Positions 24,532-34,808 of a stretch of DNA of 47,216 nucleotides are shown here, one piece after another (the first letter of the stretch is position 1; every line of letters starts with the position of its first letter). The stretch spans positions 1-47,216 of the forward strand of contig JAMONZ010000028.1 in the NCBI GenBank assembly GCA_027066315.1, given 5' to 3'. The position numbers and the translations under genes were made by a program. The notes under the pieces are model-generated. The model searched no databases and was not told where the DNA came from. It was given only the letters and a program-made list of their open reading frames with translations. This DNA is from Hyphomicrobiales bacterium. Its GTDB lineage: Bacteria; Pseudomonadota; Alphaproteobacteria; Rhizobiales; Devosiaceae.

Positions 24532-25065
24532 ATGAGAGATTTTTTTGATAGACTTCCCGAGCCAATAATTACCGAGCGTCTTATTTTGCGCTCTCCAGCA
24601 CTTGCTGATGTAGATGTGCTTGCCAATTTAGCAAATAATGTAAAAATTTATAAAATGTTGGCTCGTTTGCCTTACCCCTTTAAAGAAGAGCATGGGGTTG
24701 AGTTTATCAATGAAATTGCTCGCACAGATAATGAGCATGCCTATGCAATTATTAAAAAGAATGGTGATTTTATTGGTGTAATAAGTCTAGCAAAAACAGA
24801 TAACAATAAAGCTGAAATTGGTTATTGGCTAGGCGAGCCATTTTGGGATAAGGGCTATGCTAGTGAGGCAGTATTTGGGTTAATAAATGCAGCAAATGCT
24901 ACAGGCATCTGCCCTCCATTAGCTTCACGAGCGATTAGCGAAAACAAAGCCTCAATCAAAGTGCTTAAAAAGACTGGCTTTTCCATAGCCGACGAACGCA
25001 TTGATGATTGTGGTCAGCATAAAGGTATTATGGTGACTTATTTTAAATATGAGCAAAGAAAATGA
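24532..25065 (+). CDS. GNAT family N-acetyltransferase (RimJ/RimL-like)
   Basis: The 177-residue acetyltransferase of the Acetyltransf_3 group has the N-terminal pattern PEPIITERLILRSPALADVD, the GNAT core EIGYWLGEPFWDKGYASEAV with the acetyl-CoA loop, and ENKASIKVLKKTGF in the C-terminal part. A frame also opens at a TTG at 24520, but that lies in the terminator T tract, so I prefer the ATG at 24532. It overlaps the next acetyltransferase by four bases (ATGA). The substrate, protein N-terminus or small molecule, is unknown. Such a GNAT pair between rpmA and obgE is common in Hyphomicrobiales. Confidence 0.88.
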   Translation: MRDFFDRLPEPIITERLILRSPALADVDVLANLANNVKIYKMLARLPYPFKEEHGVEFINEIARTDNEHAYAIIKKNGDFIGVISLAKTDNNKAEIGYWLGEPFWDKGYASEAVFGLINAANATGICPPLASRAISENKASIKVLKKTGFSIADERIDDCGQHKGIMVTYFKYEQRK

Positions 25066-25595
25066 GCGAGATTAAAAGTAAGCGGTTAATCTTGCGCCAA
25101 CCAGTTCTTGATGATGCAAAATTTCTTGCAAAAGGGCTGGGGGACAAAGAGGTGGCAGAATATTTAACTGTTCCCCACCCCTATAATCTTGAAATGGCGC
25201 AAGAATGGCTTAAGCAAGATTTTGTCAACAAAAGTGCAAATGAAACCAGTTTTATAGTTGAAAAAAAAGATAAAACATTCATTGGTGGAATAGGTTTTAA
25301 TGAGCGAAATAATGTTACTTTTCTTTTTTATTGGATAGCAAAACAATATTGGGGGCAAGGTTTTGCAAGTGAGGCGACTTTAGCAGTCATAGAATGGTTT
25401 TTTAATGTTAGTGGGGAAGATATTATTTTTGCAGGAGCTTTTCATTTTAATGAGGCTTCAATTAAAATTCAGCAAAATTTAGGCTTTGAAAATATTGGCC
25501 AGACAAATAGATTTTGCCCTGCACGCAATAAGCAAGTAAAGAATATAGAAACAAGGCTTAATAGAAAAACCTTTTTAAGGATAAAGACAGTATGA
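25062..25595 (+). CDS. GNAT family N-acetyltransferase (RimJ/RimL-like), second copy
   Basis: The 177-residue protein has the same length and domain as its upstream neighbour: [20 protein letters not shown] at the start, [20 protein letters not shown] at the acetyl-CoA loop, and [17 protein letters not shown]. The pair looks like an old tandem duplication that has diverged. Four-base overlaps at both ends (with the first GNAT and with obgE) imply coupled translation with obgE, so its expression should follow the obgE operon. Confidence 0.88.
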   Translation: MSEIKSKRLILRQPVLDDAKFLAKGLGDKEVAEYLTVPHPYNLEMAQEWLKQDFVNKSANETSFIVEKKDKTFIGGIGFNERNNVTFLFYWIAKQYWGQGFASEATLAVIEWFFNVSGEDIIFAGAFHFNEASIKIQQNLGFENIGQTNRFCPARNKQVKNIETRLNRKTFLRIKTV

Positions 25596-26635
25596 AATTT
25601 TTAGATCAGGCACGAGTATTTATAAAAAGTGGGGCAGGCGGTGGTGGTGCTGTTTCTTTTCGGCGAGAAAAATATGTTGAATTTGGCGGGCCTGATGGCG
25701 GCAATGGCGGCAGGGGCGGCGATGTTATTGTAGAGTGTGTTGATGGATTAAATACGCTTATTGATTATCGCTTTATGCAGCATTACAAAGCGCAAACTGG
25801 CGTACATGGAATGGGGCGTGATCGATCAGGTGGTGATGGCTCTGATACAATTCTAAAAGTTCCAGTTGGTACGCAAGTATTAGAAGAAGATAATGAAACA
25901 ATAATTGCTGATCTTACAAAAGTTGGCCAGTCAGTTGTTTTGCTAGATGGTGGAAATGGAGGCTTTGGCAATGCACATTTTAAAACGGCTAGAAACCAAT
26001 CTCCCCGTCATGCAAATCCGGGGCTTGTGGGAGAAGAAAAATGGGTTTGGCTACGCCTAAAATTAATAGCTGATGCTGGTTTAGTTGGGCTGCCAAATGC
26101 GGGCAAGTCAACTTTCCTATCTGTTGTTTCTGCCGCAAAGCCCAAAATTGCAGACTATCCCTTTACTACTTTGCACCCAAATCTTGGCGTTGTAAAAATT
26201 GGCGAACATGATTTTGTCTTGGCCGATATTCCCGGATTGATTGAGGGGGCGCATGAGGGAAGTGGAATTGGCGATAGATTTTTAGGTCATGTTGAGCGAA
26301 CAGGGGCGTTAATTCATTTAATCGATGGCACTCAAGAAGATGTAGTTGAGGCATATAATATTATTCGAGGTGAGTTAAAAGCCTATGGTAATGGCTTGGA
26401 CGAAAAAGAAGAGATTGTTGTTTTAAATAAAATTGATGCCTTGAGTGATGAAGAAATATTAGAAAAACAAAAGGCCTTGAAAAACGCAACTGGCAAAGAA
26501 ATATTGTTGGTTTCTGGAGTAACGCACAAAGGTGTTGAGGCAGTGCTTTTTGAAGTTGTAAAAATAACCAAACAGGTAAAAAAGCAAAAGAGACAAGAAA
26601 ATGAAGAAGAAGATATTAAAGCATGGTCACCATAA
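25592..26635 (+). CDS. obgE: GTPase ObgE (CgtA)
   Basis: The 347-residue Obg GTPase acts in late 50S subunit assembly and stress control. The glycine-rich Obg domain is visible at residues about 1-158 ([37 protein letters not shown]), then G1 GLPNAGKST near residue 165, [12 protein letters not shown] at G3 and VLNKIDAL at G4. The C-terminus is short and Lys/Glu-rich ([16 protein letters not shown]), without the larger C-terminal domain of some Gram-positives. The start overlaps the preceding GNAT by ATGA. Confidence 0.97.
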   Translation: MKFLDQARVFIKSGAGGGGAVSFRREKYVEFGGPDGGNGGRGGDVIVECVDGLNTLIDYRFMQHYKAQTGVHGMGRDRSGGDGSDTILKVPVGTQVLEEDNETIIADLTKVGQSVVLLDGGNGGFGNAHFKTARNQSPRHANPGLVGEEKWVWLRLKLIADAGLVGLPNAGKSTFLSVVSAAKPKIADYPFTTLHPNLGVVKIGEHDFVLADIPGLIEGAHEGSGIGDRFLGHVERTGALIHLIDGTQEDVVEAYNIIRGELKAYGNGLDEKEEIVVLNKIDALSDEEILEKQKALKNATGKEILLVSGVTHKGVEAVLFEVVKITKQVKKQKRQENEEEDIKAWSP

Positions 26636-26660
26636 ATTATTGTTTTTAATTGAGAGATAA

Positions 26661-27803
26661 ATGAGTGAAAATCTGCTAGGCCAATATAAGAGAATTGTAA
26701 TAAAAATTGGATCATCATTATTAATTGATGCCAAAGATTCCTCATTGCGCTCGAACTGGTTAAAAACCATTTCATCAGACATTGCAAAACTTAAGAACAA
26801 TGGTGTTGAAATTATCATTGTATCCTCTGGTGCTGTTATGCTTGGGCGAGGTGTTCTTGGCTTAAATGATAATATTTTACCGCTTGAAAAACTCCAAGCC
26901 AGTGCCAGTGTTGGGCAAATTGCACTTTTTCAAAAATGGGGTGAAAATCTTGGCTATCATGAAATAAATATTGGGCAGATTTTAATCACCCCAGATATTA
27001 CCGAGGAGCGTCGCCGTTATCTAAATGCCCGCACAACAATTCTAACCCTACTGGAGCTTGGGGTTGTGCCAATCATTAACGAAAATGATAGTGTTGCAAC
27101 GGCTGAAATTCGCTATGGTGATAATGATCGCCTAAGTGCAAGAGTAGCTAGCATGGTTGATGCTGATTGTTTGATAATTCTCTCTGATGTTGATGGGCTT
27201 TATACAGCTCCTCCACAAAGTGAAAAATTAAGTGAACATATTTCATTAGTAAAATCTATTACTCCAGAAATTGAAGCTATGGCTGGAGATGCAGCTTCTC
27301 ATTTAGCACGTGGCGGCATGAAAACTAAAGTTGAGGCGGCAAAAATAGCAACACTTTCTGGCACAGATATGATTATTGCCAAAGGGGCAGATTTAAACCC
27401 ATTATTGGCTTTGATGAGTGGAGCAAAACACACTCTTTTTAAGGCAGCTCAATGTAAAACTGTTGCAAAAAAACGTTGGATTTTAGGCACGCTACAGGCA
27501 AGCGGCCAGATATATATTGATGATGGTGCGGTTAGTGCTTTATCTAGGGGTAAGTCACTATTACCCATTGGAGTAGTTAGAATTGAGGGTAAATTTTCAC
27601 GAGGTGATGCAATTTCAATATTTGATAATTTTGGGGTTGAAATAGCTCGTGGGCTTGCTGGAATGAATATTCTTGATGCTAAAAAAACAATGGGTAAAAA
27701 AAGCAAAGAGATATTAAATATCTTTGATGAACCAAGGCGATCTGAATTAATACATGCCGATAATCTAGTGCTTTTAAACTCAAATGAAAAAGATAATAAA
27801 TAA
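26661..27803 (+). CDS. proB: Glutamate 5-kinase
   Basis: The 380-residue ProB catalyses the first step of proline synthesis, phosphorylating the gamma-carboxyl of glutamate. The amino-acid-kinase domain is clear: [18 protein letters not shown] at the start, [36 protein letters not shown], and [19 protein letters not shown] domain follows from about residue 285, as in the long ProB form. The last base of its stop starts the proA ATG (TAATG), so the two are coupled. Confidence 0.97.
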   Translation: MSENLLGQYKRIVIKIGSSLLIDAKDSSLRSNWLKTISSDIAKLKNNGVEIIIVSSGAVMLGRGVLGLNDNILPLEKLQASASVGQIALFQKWGENLGYHEINIGQILITPDITEERRRYLNARTTILTLLELGVVPIINENDSVATAEIRYGDNDRLSARVASMVDADCLIILSDVDGLYTAPPQSEKLSEHISLVKSITPEIEAMAGDAASHLARGGMKTKVEAAKIATLSGTDMIIAKGADLNPLLALMSGAKHTLFKAAQCKTVAKKRWILGTLQASGQIYIDDGAVSALSRGKSLLPIGVVRIEGKFSRGDAISIFDNFGVEIARGLAGMNILDAKKTMGKKSKEILNIFDEPRRSELIHADNLVLLNSNEKDNK

Positions 27804-29077
27804 TGAGCAATGAAGAAAATTCAATTGAAATAAAAATGGCAGATATTGGCCAGCGAGCAAAAAAAGCTGCCAATATTTTGGCCATTACCTCAAAAGAGCA
27901 AAAAAACAAAGGCCTAATAGCTATGGCTTCTTCTTTACTTGTTGACCTGCCAACCATTCTTGCAGCCAATGAAAAAGATATGGAAAATGGGCGCAAGAAA
28001 AATCTCTCAAATGCCATTCTTGATCGGCTTTTACTTGATGAAGACCGCATAATTGCGATAGCTGATTCTATCATAGCAATTTCAAAATTGGCTGACCCAA
28101 TTGGTAAAAAAATAGCTCAATGGGACGTAGAATCTGGCCTACATATCCAAAGAGTAAGAACCCCGCTTGGTGTAATTGGAATTATCTATGAAAGCCGCCC
28201 AAATGTAACCGCAGATGCTGGCGCATTATGCCTTAAATCTGGCAATGCAGCAATTTTACGTGGTGGCTCAGATAGCTTTTATTCAGCTCATGCAATCCAT
28301 AATTCAATGGTAAAAGGGCTAAAATCTGCTGGCTTGCCAGTTGATGCAATTCAATTGATTGATACAATTAATAGAGATGCAGTTGGCGAAATGTTAAAGG
28401 GGATAAATGGCAATATTGATGTGATTGTCCCACGTGGTGGAGCGAGCTTAGTTGCACGTGTGCAGGCAGATGCTCGAGTGCCAGTATTTTCGCACCTTGA
28501 GGGGATTTGCCATTTATATATTGAAAAAACTGCAAATCTTAATATGGCGGTTGAAATTGCCCTAAACTCTAAAATGCGCCGCACTGGAATTTGTGGAGCA
28601 GCTGAAACCTTGTTGCTAGATAAGGCAGTTATTGACACTCATCTTGAGCCAATTTGCACTGCTCTGACTAATGCTGGTTGTGAAATTAGGGGTGATGAAA
28701 TTGTACAAAGTAAAATTGCTCAAGCTAATGCAGCCAGTGAACAAGATTGGTCAAGTGAGTATCTTGATGCAATAATATCAATAAAAATTGTTGATGGGGT
28801 TGATGAGGCAATTGAGCATATAGCGAAATATTCTTCGCACCATACTGAAGCCATAGTGGCTGATGATAAAAGCGTAGTTGATAAGTTTTTCACTCATGTT
28901 GATAGTGCAATATTAATGCATAATGCCTCAACCCAATTTGCTGATGGTGGTGAATTTGGCATGGGGGCTGAAATTGGTATTGCAACAGGTAAAATGCATG
29001 CCCGTGGCCCAGTCGGAGTTGAGCAGCTCACCAGTTTTAAATATTTAGTGCAAGGTAGCGGACAGGTTCGCCCCTAA
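27803..29077 (+). CDS. proA: Gamma-glutamyl phosphate reductase
   Basis: The 424-residue NADPH-dependent reductase of the aldehyde-dehydrogenase superfamily makes glutamate-5-semialdehyde from the ProB product. Motifs: [37 protein letters not shown], the catalytic cysteine in [17 protein letters not shown], and the C-terminal [20 protein letters not shown]. Length and motifs are complete. The start shares one base with the proB stop. Confidence 0.97.
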   Translation: MSNEENSIEIKMADIGQRAKKAANILAITSKEQKNKGLIAMASSLLVDLPTILAANEKDMENGRKKNLSNAILDRLLLDEDRIIAIADSIIAISKLADPIGKKIAQWDVESGLHIQRVRTPLGVIGIIYESRPNVTADAGALCLKSGNAAILRGGSDSFYSAHAIHNSMVKGLKSAGLPVDAIQLIDTINRDAVGEMLKGINGNIDVIVPRGGASLVARVQADARVPVFSHLEGICHLYIEKTANLNMAVEIALNSKMRRTGICGAAETLLLDKAVIDTHLEPICTALTNAGCEIRGDEIVQSKIAQANAASEQDWSSEYLDAIISIKIVDGVDEAIEHIAKYSSHHTEAIVADDKSVVDKFFTHVDSAILMHNASTQFADGGEFGMGAEIGIATGKMHARGPVGVEQLTSFKYLVQGSGQVRP

Positions 29078-29079
29078 AT

Positions 29080-29715
29080 ATGAGAATTATAAAAGCCCAT
29101 CATCAAGAGCATATTGCTCGCATTACAAACCTTCCAGCTTCGGCAAGTGGCATGCGGATTGGTCTGTTTGGTGGTAGTTTTAATCCCCCTCATGCTGGGC
29201 ATCGCCTTGTTTCTAGGCAGGTGATGAAACGCTTAAATCTTGATGCTATTTGGTGGTTGGTATCACCCGGTAATCCACTAAAAAATCATGCTGAGCTTGC
29301 GCCTTTAAAAGAGCGAGTTGAGCAAGCACGCTCTTTAATCACTTTGCCAAATGTATATGCAACAGGCTTTGAAGCCGCTCATGGATTTACCTATAGTTTT
29401 GACAGTTTGTTATTTTTGAAAAAAACCCTTAAGGATAGAAAATTCATCTGGATTATGGGGTCAGACAATTTAAAGAATTTTCATAAATGGGAACGCTGGA
29501 GGTCAATTGCAGATCTAATGCCAATGGCAATTTATGCAAGACCAAATTCTGCTATTAACGCAACATTTTCAAAAGCTGCGATAAATTTGGCAAAATATCG
29601 AATAAATGAAGATGATGCAGCTCTTTTACCATTTATGCCTGCGCCAGCTTGGGTCTATTTACATGGTATAATGAGTCAAGAATCATCAAGTGCTATTCGA
29701 AATAAAAACTATTAA
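29080..29715 (+). CDS. nadD: Nicotinate-nucleotide adenylyltransferase
   Basis: The 211-residue nucleotidyltransferase of NAD biosynthesis converts nicotinate mononucleotide and ATP to deamido-NAD. It has the motif IGLFGGSFNPPHAGHRLVS with the ATP-binding His pair, WIMGSDNLKNFHKWERWRSI, and the terminal SSSAIR. About 23 residues precede the usual family start; Hyphomicrobiales NadD proteins often have this extension, so I keep the ATG just 2 bases after the proA stop. A more internal start at the ATG of GMRIGLFGG cannot be excluded. Confidence 0.93.
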   Translation: MRIIKAHHQEHIARITNLPASASGMRIGLFGGSFNPPHAGHRLVSRQVMKRLNLDAIWWLVSPGNPLKNHAELAPLKERVEQARSLITLPNVYATGFEAAHGFTYSFDSLLFLKKTLKDRKFIWIMGSDNLKNFHKWERWRSIADLMPMAIYARPNSAINATFSKAAINLAKYRINEDDAALLPFMPAPAWVYLHGIMSQESSSAIRNKNY

Positions 29716-29827
29716 GTTGCAAAATCCCAACAAAAAATTTAATATAAAAATGCTAAAAATGAATAATAGGATATAGTAAAAGCAAATGACACACGGGTTT
29801 CACCCAATGGCAAACGGAGCATTATAA

Positions 29828-30235
29828 ATGAGCCAAGAGCCGAGCAAAAGCAGCACAAAAAATCAGCCTGCTAAAAAACCAGCAAAAAAATCAAACAAAG
29901 TTCCCAAAATGATTGATGTTATCAGCAAAAGCCTTGATGACGCAAAGGGCGAAGATATTGTAGTTATTGATATTAGAGGTAAGTCAAGCATTGCTGATTA
30001 TATGGTGATTGCCTCAGGTAGAGTGCATCGTCATGTTGGTGCTATCGCAAATCAACTTTCGCGTGCATTACATGAAAATGGTTTTGATAAACCACGTGTT
30101 GAGGGATTAAATTCTTGCGATTGGGTTTTACTCGATGCGGGTGATGTGATTGTGCATGTTTTTAGACCTGAAGTGCGAGAATTTTATAATATCGAAAAAA
30201 TGTGGTCGGGTGAATTTAACGATGACAACAGCTAG
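29828..30235 (+). CDS. rsfS: Ribosomal silencing factor RsfS
   Basis: The 135-residue protein of the RsfS/Iojap family binds L14 and blocks subunit joining when nutrients are scarce. The conserved core is ISKSLDDAKGEDIVVIDIRG, SIADYMVIASGRVHRHVGAI and DWVLLDAGDVIVHVFRPEVR. A Lys/Pro-rich N-terminal tail of about 25 residues is present (KKPAKKSNKVPK). A good Shine-Dalgarno, CGGAG, lies 9 bases before the ATG. The 112-base gap after nadD includes a small GGGT/ACCC repeat and suggests a separate promoter or processing site. Confidence 0.95.
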   Translation: MSQEPSKSSTKNQPAKKPAKKSNKVPKMIDVISKSLDDAKGEDIVVIDIRGKSSIADYMVIASGRVHRHVGAIANQLSRALHENGFDKPRVEGLNSCDWVLLDAGDVIVHVFRPEVREFYNIEKMWSGEFNDDNS

Positions 30236-30245
30236 AATTTTTTAA

Positions 30246-30728
30246 ATGGAAATTGGTATAATAGCTGTTGGCCGATTAAAAAATGGCCCAGAGCGTGATT
30301 TGTTTTCTCGTTATTATGAGCGATCAAAAAAAAGCGCGAAACAATTAGGGCTAAGCGGTTTTAGCCTTAAAGAATTACCAGAATCACAACGTAAAAATAC
30401 TCAAGAGCGCAAAAGTGAAGAGGCAAAAGCTATTAGAAAAGCTCTGCCAACTGGCGCAATCACCATTGTGTTAGATGAGCATGGTAAATCAATAAGCTCA
30501 ACAGAGTTTGCATCAAAAATTTCAAGCTGGGCGGACGAGGGGAATTCGCTTTTGCAATTTATTATTGGGGGGGCAGATGGGCTGGAGAAGGATTTAATAA
30601 AAGAGGCCAGCCTTGTCATTGGTTTTTCTAAAATGACATGGCCGCATCAATTGGTGCGAATTATGTTAGCTGAGCAAATATATCGCACAACAACAATATT
30701 AAACTCTCACCCCTATCATCGCAGTTAA
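30246..30728 (+). CDS. rlmH: 23S rRNA pseudouridine-1915 N3-methyltransferase RlmH
   Basis: The 160-residue SPOUT methyltransferase modifies pseudouridine 1915 in helix 69 of 23S rRNA. The trefoil-knot motifs are visible: ITIVLDEHGKSISSTEFA, LLQFIIGGADGLEKDL, and the terminal MTWPHQLVRIMLAEQIYR with NSHPYHR. It follows rsfS by 10 bases, the common bacterial pairing. The length is normal. Confidence 0.96.
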   Translation: MEIGIIAVGRLKNGPERDLFSRYYERSKKSAKQLGLSGFSLKELPESQRKNTQERKSEEAKAIRKALPTGAITIVLDEHGKSISSTEFASKISSWADEGNSLLQFIIGGADGLEKDLIKEASLVIGFSKMTWPHQLVRIMLAEQIYRTTTILNSHPYHRS

Positions 30729-30811
30729 AACATATTTTTTTGTATTAATAATCTAAACAATAGTGATTGCTATAGTTTACATAAGTGATTCGGTATTAAA
30801 GGGTAATAAAA

Positions 30812-32101
30812 ATGGTGCGAATAAAGGCATCTTGGAAAAATATTATAAGCGCAATAATTTTATTGCCTGCTTTTACCTTTGTTATGCCCGTTTTTGCCCA
30901 AAATAATTCAGTTGAAATTACTGACCAGCTAGAGGAGATAAAATCCTCAATAAGTTTAAATGAAAATAGCATAAAAGATTTAGAAAAAGAAATATCTAAA
31001 CTTGATGGTAATAGAACAAAACAAAGTGCTGCGCTTATTGCTGCAGGTCAGCGCATAAAATTAGCTGAAATTGAAGCCGATGTAATTGAAGAAAATCTTA
31101 TTTCTTTGCTAAAACAACAAAGTATGATTGTTGACCGACTTGATGGAACAAATGTAGAAATTTCAAGTGTTTTAGGTGCGCTACAGCGTATTGGCCGCAC
31201 TCCTGCACCTGCTTTGATTGTAAATGCTGGGGACGCATTAAATTCAGCCAGAAGTGCATTATTAATTTCAGCAGTTTTGCCGCAATTACGCCAAAAAGCT
31301 GATGTTGTTAGTGTTGACTTGCAGTCTTTGTCAATAATTGTTCAAGAAGCTCAAATTGAAGAAGACCTTTTTACGCAAAGATTAAAAAGTTTAGCACAAG
31401 AGAGACTTCGTATTTCTTCACTTTTAAATGCTCGTGAAAAAGAACTGGTATCAGCAAATGATAGGTTGCAAAATCAAGTTAAGAATGCCAAAAAATTAGC
31501 TGAAGAAGCCAGCACTTTAGAAGGGTTGCTCAATGGATTATCGGCTAATAATGAAACCTCATCAGAAAACATAGTTTCTAGCTCAATTGACCCTGCTTTA
31601 ATTAATCCAGCTTTTGCAAATACTGCTCGAGATAAACCAGCTATTCCTTTTTCGCAATCAAAGGGATATTTAGAAATTCCTGCCGCTGGTGTGATTGTTA
31701 AAAAATTTGCCGATGATGATGGCTTAGGAGGCAAATCTAAGGGTGTTGCAATAACTACTAGAGCGCAAGCACAAGTTGTTGCGCCTAGTGATGGCTGGGT
31801 GATATATAAAGGAAATTACCTTAACTATGGCCAGATAATAATTATTGACCCAGGTGATGGATATACAATTTTATTAGCTGGGCTAAAAAGTGTAAATGTA
31901 GAAATGGGGCAATTTATTTTGCGCCAAGAGCCAATTGGAATGATGGGGGAGCGAGCAATATCTCAAGGAATTAATGTTACAAATAATACAAATGCTGGTC
32001 AATCTCGCCCAACGCTCTATATAGAGTTAAGAGAACAAGATATTCCTATAAATCCATCTATGTGGTGGAAAACTAAAAATCGTCAAACTGTAAGTGGATA
32101 A
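30812..32101 (+). CDS. EnvC-like murein hydrolase activator
   Basis: The 429-residue periplasmic protein has a signal peptide (hydrophobic residues about 9-28, cleavage near VFAQ), two long coiled-coil stretches (about 32-110 and 150-235) and a C-terminal LytM/M23-like domain (residues about 288-425, ending RPTLYIELREQ). The usual catalytic His in the HL-x4-V-x2-G-Q segment is replaced: the segment reads LLAGLKSVNVEMGQFI. The LytM domain is therefore probably non-enzymatic and activates amidases at the division septum, as for EnvC and NlpD. It overlaps the longest possible frame of ctpA, and co-transcription is likely. Confidence 0.85.
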   Translation: MVRIKASWKNIISAIILLPAFTFVMPVFAQNNSVEITDQLEEIKSSISLNENSIKDLEKEISKLDGNRTKQSAALIAAGQRIKLAEIEADVIEENLISLLKQQSMIVDRLDGTNVEISSVLGALQRIGRTPAPALIVNAGDALNSARSALLISAVLPQLRQKADVVSVDLQSLSIIVQEAQIEEDLFTQRLKSLAQERLRISSLLNAREKELVSANDRLQNQVKNAKKLAEEASTLEGLLNGLSANNETSSENIVSSSIDPALINPAFANTARDKPAIPFSQSKGYLEIPAAGVIVKKFADDDGLGGKSKGVAITTRAQAQVVAPSDGWVIYKGNYLNYGQIIIIDPGDGYTILLAGLKSVNVEMGQFILRQEPIGMMGERAISQGINVTNNTNAGQSRPTLYIELREQDIPINPSMWWKTKNRQTVSG

Positions 32102-32108
32102 TATAAAC

Positions 32109-33470
32109 ATGCGTCTTTTTTCATCTTTGCACAAATTTGCAACTTTAAGAACTATAGCACTAACAATACTATTTTTATCTAGTATTTTGCTTTTCCCAAG
32201 CCTCTCCTTGGCTCAAGAGAAAGAAAAAAAAGAGGAACAACAACCTCGTGATAGCGAAGAAATCTATGCGGATTTAGCTCTATTTGGTCAGGTGTTTGAT
32301 CGCATTAGGGCTGAATATGTTGATGTGCCAGACGAGAGAGAATTAATCAGAGCAGCAATTGATGGTATGCTGTCTTCACTTGATCCTCACTCAGGCTATC
32401 TTAGCCCACGCTCTTACGATGATATGATCCAAGATACATCGGGCGAATTTGGCGGTCTTGGCATTGAAGTAACAATGGAAGAAGGGGTAGTAAAAATAGT
32501 TGCCCCAATTGATGACACGCCAGCTTCTCGTGCTGGTTTATTATCTAATGATTATATTACAGAATTAGATGGCCAGCAGGTTCTCGGCATGACGCTTGAT
32601 GAGGCCGTTGGCATTATGAAGGGTCTAATTGGTACAAAAATTACTTTGACAGTTGTTCGCGAAGGTGTTGATGAGCCGCTTTCATTCGAGCTTACTAGAG
32701 ATACGATTTCTCTTCGTGCTGTTCGTCATGTAATTGAACAAGATATTGGTATTATCAGGCTTTCACGCTTTTCTGAGCAAGCCTATAGCGGAATAGAAAA
32801 AGCAATAAGAGATATTTATGATGAGCGTGATGGAAAAGCTCCAAAGGGTCTTATTCTTGATTTGCGCAATAATCCCGGTGGGCTTGTAGATCAGGCAGTA
32901 TTTGTGGCCGACGCCTTTCTTGATAAAGGTGCAGTTGTTTTAACACGAGGTCGATTAGAAGATGAAAGTGTGCGATATGAAGCAAAAACAGATGACCTTG
33001 ATCGTTTAATAAAAGATGTTCCTTTGGTTGTTTTAATCAATGGTGGCTCAGCATCATCGTCTGAAATTTTGGCAGGGGCTTTGCAAGATCAAAAACGAGC
33101 GACGCTAGTTGGCACTCGCTCTTTTGGTAAGGGAACGGTTCAATCAATTATCTCGCTTGGATCAAACGGTGCTATGCGTTTAACTACATCTCGCTATTAC
33201 ACTCCAAGCAACAGGTCTATTCAGGCATTGGGCATTACGCCTGATATTGAAATTTTCCAAGACGTGCCTGAGGAATTAAAAGGACGTGATGAAATTGTTG
33301 GTGAGGCTGCATTGCCAGGGCATATCAATGGTGAAGAAGAGCAAGAAACAACTGCTGGCTCGTCGGTTTATGTACCAGGGGATACCAGCTTGGACAATCA
33401 ACGAAATTATGCAATTAAACTTATTTTGGGTGAAGAAAGTAATGATGCTTTCCCACCTAAGAAAAAATAA
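32109..33470 (+). CDS. ctpA: Carboxy-terminal processing protease, S41 family
   Basis: The 453-residue periplasmic serine protease has a signal peptide (IALTILFLSSILLFPSLSLA), a PDZ domain (about residues 95-175, GLGIEVTMEEGVVKIVAPID) and a tail-specific protease domain with the catalytic Ser in NGGSASSSEILAGAL and Lys in RSFGKGTVQSI. I chose the ATG at 32109, which begins directly with the signal peptide, over an in-frame GTG at 32094 that overlaps the upstream stop. It degrades or trims envelope proteins. The acidic C-terminal tail after residue 405 is of low complexity. Confidence 0.93.
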   Translation: MRLFSSLHKFATLRTIALTILFLSSILLFPSLSLAQEKEKKEEQQPRDSEEIYADLALFGQVFDRIRAEYVDVPDERELIRAAIDGMLSSLDPHSGYLSPRSYDDMIQDTSGEFGGLGIEVTMEEGVVKIVAPIDDTPASRAGLLSNDYITELDGQQVLGMTLDEAVGIMKGLIGTKITLTVVREGVDEPLSFELTRDTISLRAVRHVIEQDIGIIRLSRFSEQAYSGIEKAIRDIYDERDGKAPKGLILDLRNNPGGLVDQAVFVADAFLDKGAVVLTRGRLEDESVRYEAKTDDLDRLIKDVPLVVLINGGSASSSEILAGALQDQKRATLVGTRSFGKGTVQSIISLGSNGAMRLTTSRYYTPSNRSIQALGITPDIEIFQDVPEELKGRDEIVGEAALPGHINGEEEQETTAGSSVYVPGDTSLDNQRNYAIKLILGEESNDAFPPKKK

Positions 33471-33482
33471 AATATGAACTAA

Positions 33483-33511
33483 ACCTAGCTCTTAAACAAT
33501 AGGGGCTAGGT
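33483..33511 (+). terminator. Hairpin between ctpA and the YibQ-like gene
   Basis: ACCTAGCTCTTA pairs with TAGGGGCTAGGT over 12 positions (two G-T pairs) around the loop AACAA, then ATTTATTATT follows. It is 13 bases after the ctpA stop and 25 before the next ATG. The T content after the stem is only moderate, so partial termination or mRNA-end protection is more likely than full termination. Confidence 0.5.
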
Positions 33512-33535
33512 ATTTATTATTGGGAACTAGAATAA

Positions 33536-34795
33536 ATGGCTGATGGAATTGATGAGCCTTTGGGAAAAGGTAAACAAAAAGGGAAAAATAGGCATGGTGA
33601 TAAACAAGCCAAGCTCGCTCGTGAGGGCTGGCGATCCTTGGTGCAGTTTCGATCAAAAAAACTACCCCTAACACGTATTATATTTGGTTTATTATTTGCT
33701 TTGCTTGCAATCATAATCGGCATAATTGTTCTAGTCGATGATCCAGATGGAGGTCGCCCAACAGCCTCTGTGCCAATTTTGAATTCTCCTGTGGCAAATA
33801 ATCAGGTTGCAATAGATGCCAGTGCGCCAATTGTTTCTGTTCAAGATGCACCACCACCACTTACTATTGATAATTCAACGCCAATAAATAATTCTGGAAC
33901 TTCAATTTCTATAATAACAATTGATGACAATTTGGCAGGTGATGGAAGTATTTCATCTATTGATACGCCCATAATTGGTTTGGGTGCATTAACTGATTTT
34001 GGGGTTTACCCTGATCTAGTTGAAGAAACACCAAATGGGCCCATACCCAAAATTGGGCCAAATGGCGAAACACCTCTTTCTTCATATGCTAGAGCTTCAA
34101 TTACTCAAGAGGCATCAAATGGAAAGACTTTAATTGCAATTGTTGTAAGCGGGCTTGGGTTAAGCGAAAGCGGAACAATTGATGCTATAGAAAAATTGCC
34201 CGACGCTGTGACATTAGCTTTTGCACCCTATGGGCGAACATTAAAACGAACAACTGCTGCGGCTAAAGATGGTGGCCATGAAATATTATTATCACTTCCA
34301 CTAGAGCCATTTGATTATCCAAAAAATGACCCCGGTCCACAAACTCTTTTAAGCGATCAACCAGCACGGGCAAATCTTGATCGACTATTTTGGCTTATGG
34401 GGCGTTTTGGAGGTTATATCGGAGTCATCAACCACATGGGTGCAAAATTTACAGCTTCAGCTGCTGACTTTAACCCAATTATGGAAGAGTTAGCTTTAAG
34501 AGGATTGGGCTATATAGACGATGGAAGTTCAAAACGTTCATTAGCTGCAAATTTAGCTGGTAATAATCGTGTCTCTTTTGGTTATGGATCTGTGCGAATT
34601 GATACAAATCCTTCTCGAGTTGCCATTCTTGATGCTTTGAGGCAACTTGAGCAAAAGGCTATCGCTAATAATGGGGCTATTGGTATTGCGCTGGCTCTTC
34701 CCATCTCAATTAATACAATCAATGAATGGGCAAAAACTCTAGATGATCGCAACTTTATTTTGGTACCAGCAAGTGCCATCATGAGCAAACCTTAA
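33536..34795 (+). CDS. Divergent polysaccharide deacetylase family protein (YibQ/DUF610-like)
   Basis: The 419-residue protein has a basic cytoplasmic N-terminus (about 50 residues), one membrane anchor (IIFGLLFALLAIIIGIIVLV, about 49-68), a Thr/Ser/Asn/Pro-rich linker to about 180, and a C-terminal domain beginning TLIAIVVSGLGLSESGTIDA with LAFAPYGRTLKR and INHMGAKFTAS, the pattern of the divergent polysaccharide deacetylase (YibQ) family. The order envC-ctpA-yibQ is a known conserved cluster, suggesting work in the cell wall. The canonical first Asp of the NodB fold is absent from VVSGLGLSES (Ser instead of Asp), so activity is uncertain. Confidence 0.82.
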   Translation: MADGIDEPLGKGKQKGKNRHGDKQAKLAREGWRSLVQFRSKKLPLTRIIFGLLFALLAIIIGIIVLVDDPDGGRPTASVPILNSPVANNQVAIDASAPIVSVQDAPPPLTIDNSTPINNSGTSISIITIDDNLAGDGSISSIDTPIIGLGALTDFGVYPDLVEETPNGPIPKIGPNGETPLSSYARASITQEASNGKTLIAIVVSGLGLSESGTIDAIEKLPDAVTLAFAPYGRTLKRTTAAAKDGGHEILLSLPLEPFDYPKNDPGPQTLLSDQPARANLDRLFWLMGRFGGYIGVINHMGAKFTASAADFNPIMEELALRGLGYIDDGSSKRSLAANLAGNNRVSFGYGSVRIDTNPSRVAILDALRQLEQKAIANNGAIGIALALPISINTINEWAKTLDDRNFILVPASAIMSKP

Positions 34796-34808
34796 AGCAG
34801 AAGATTTT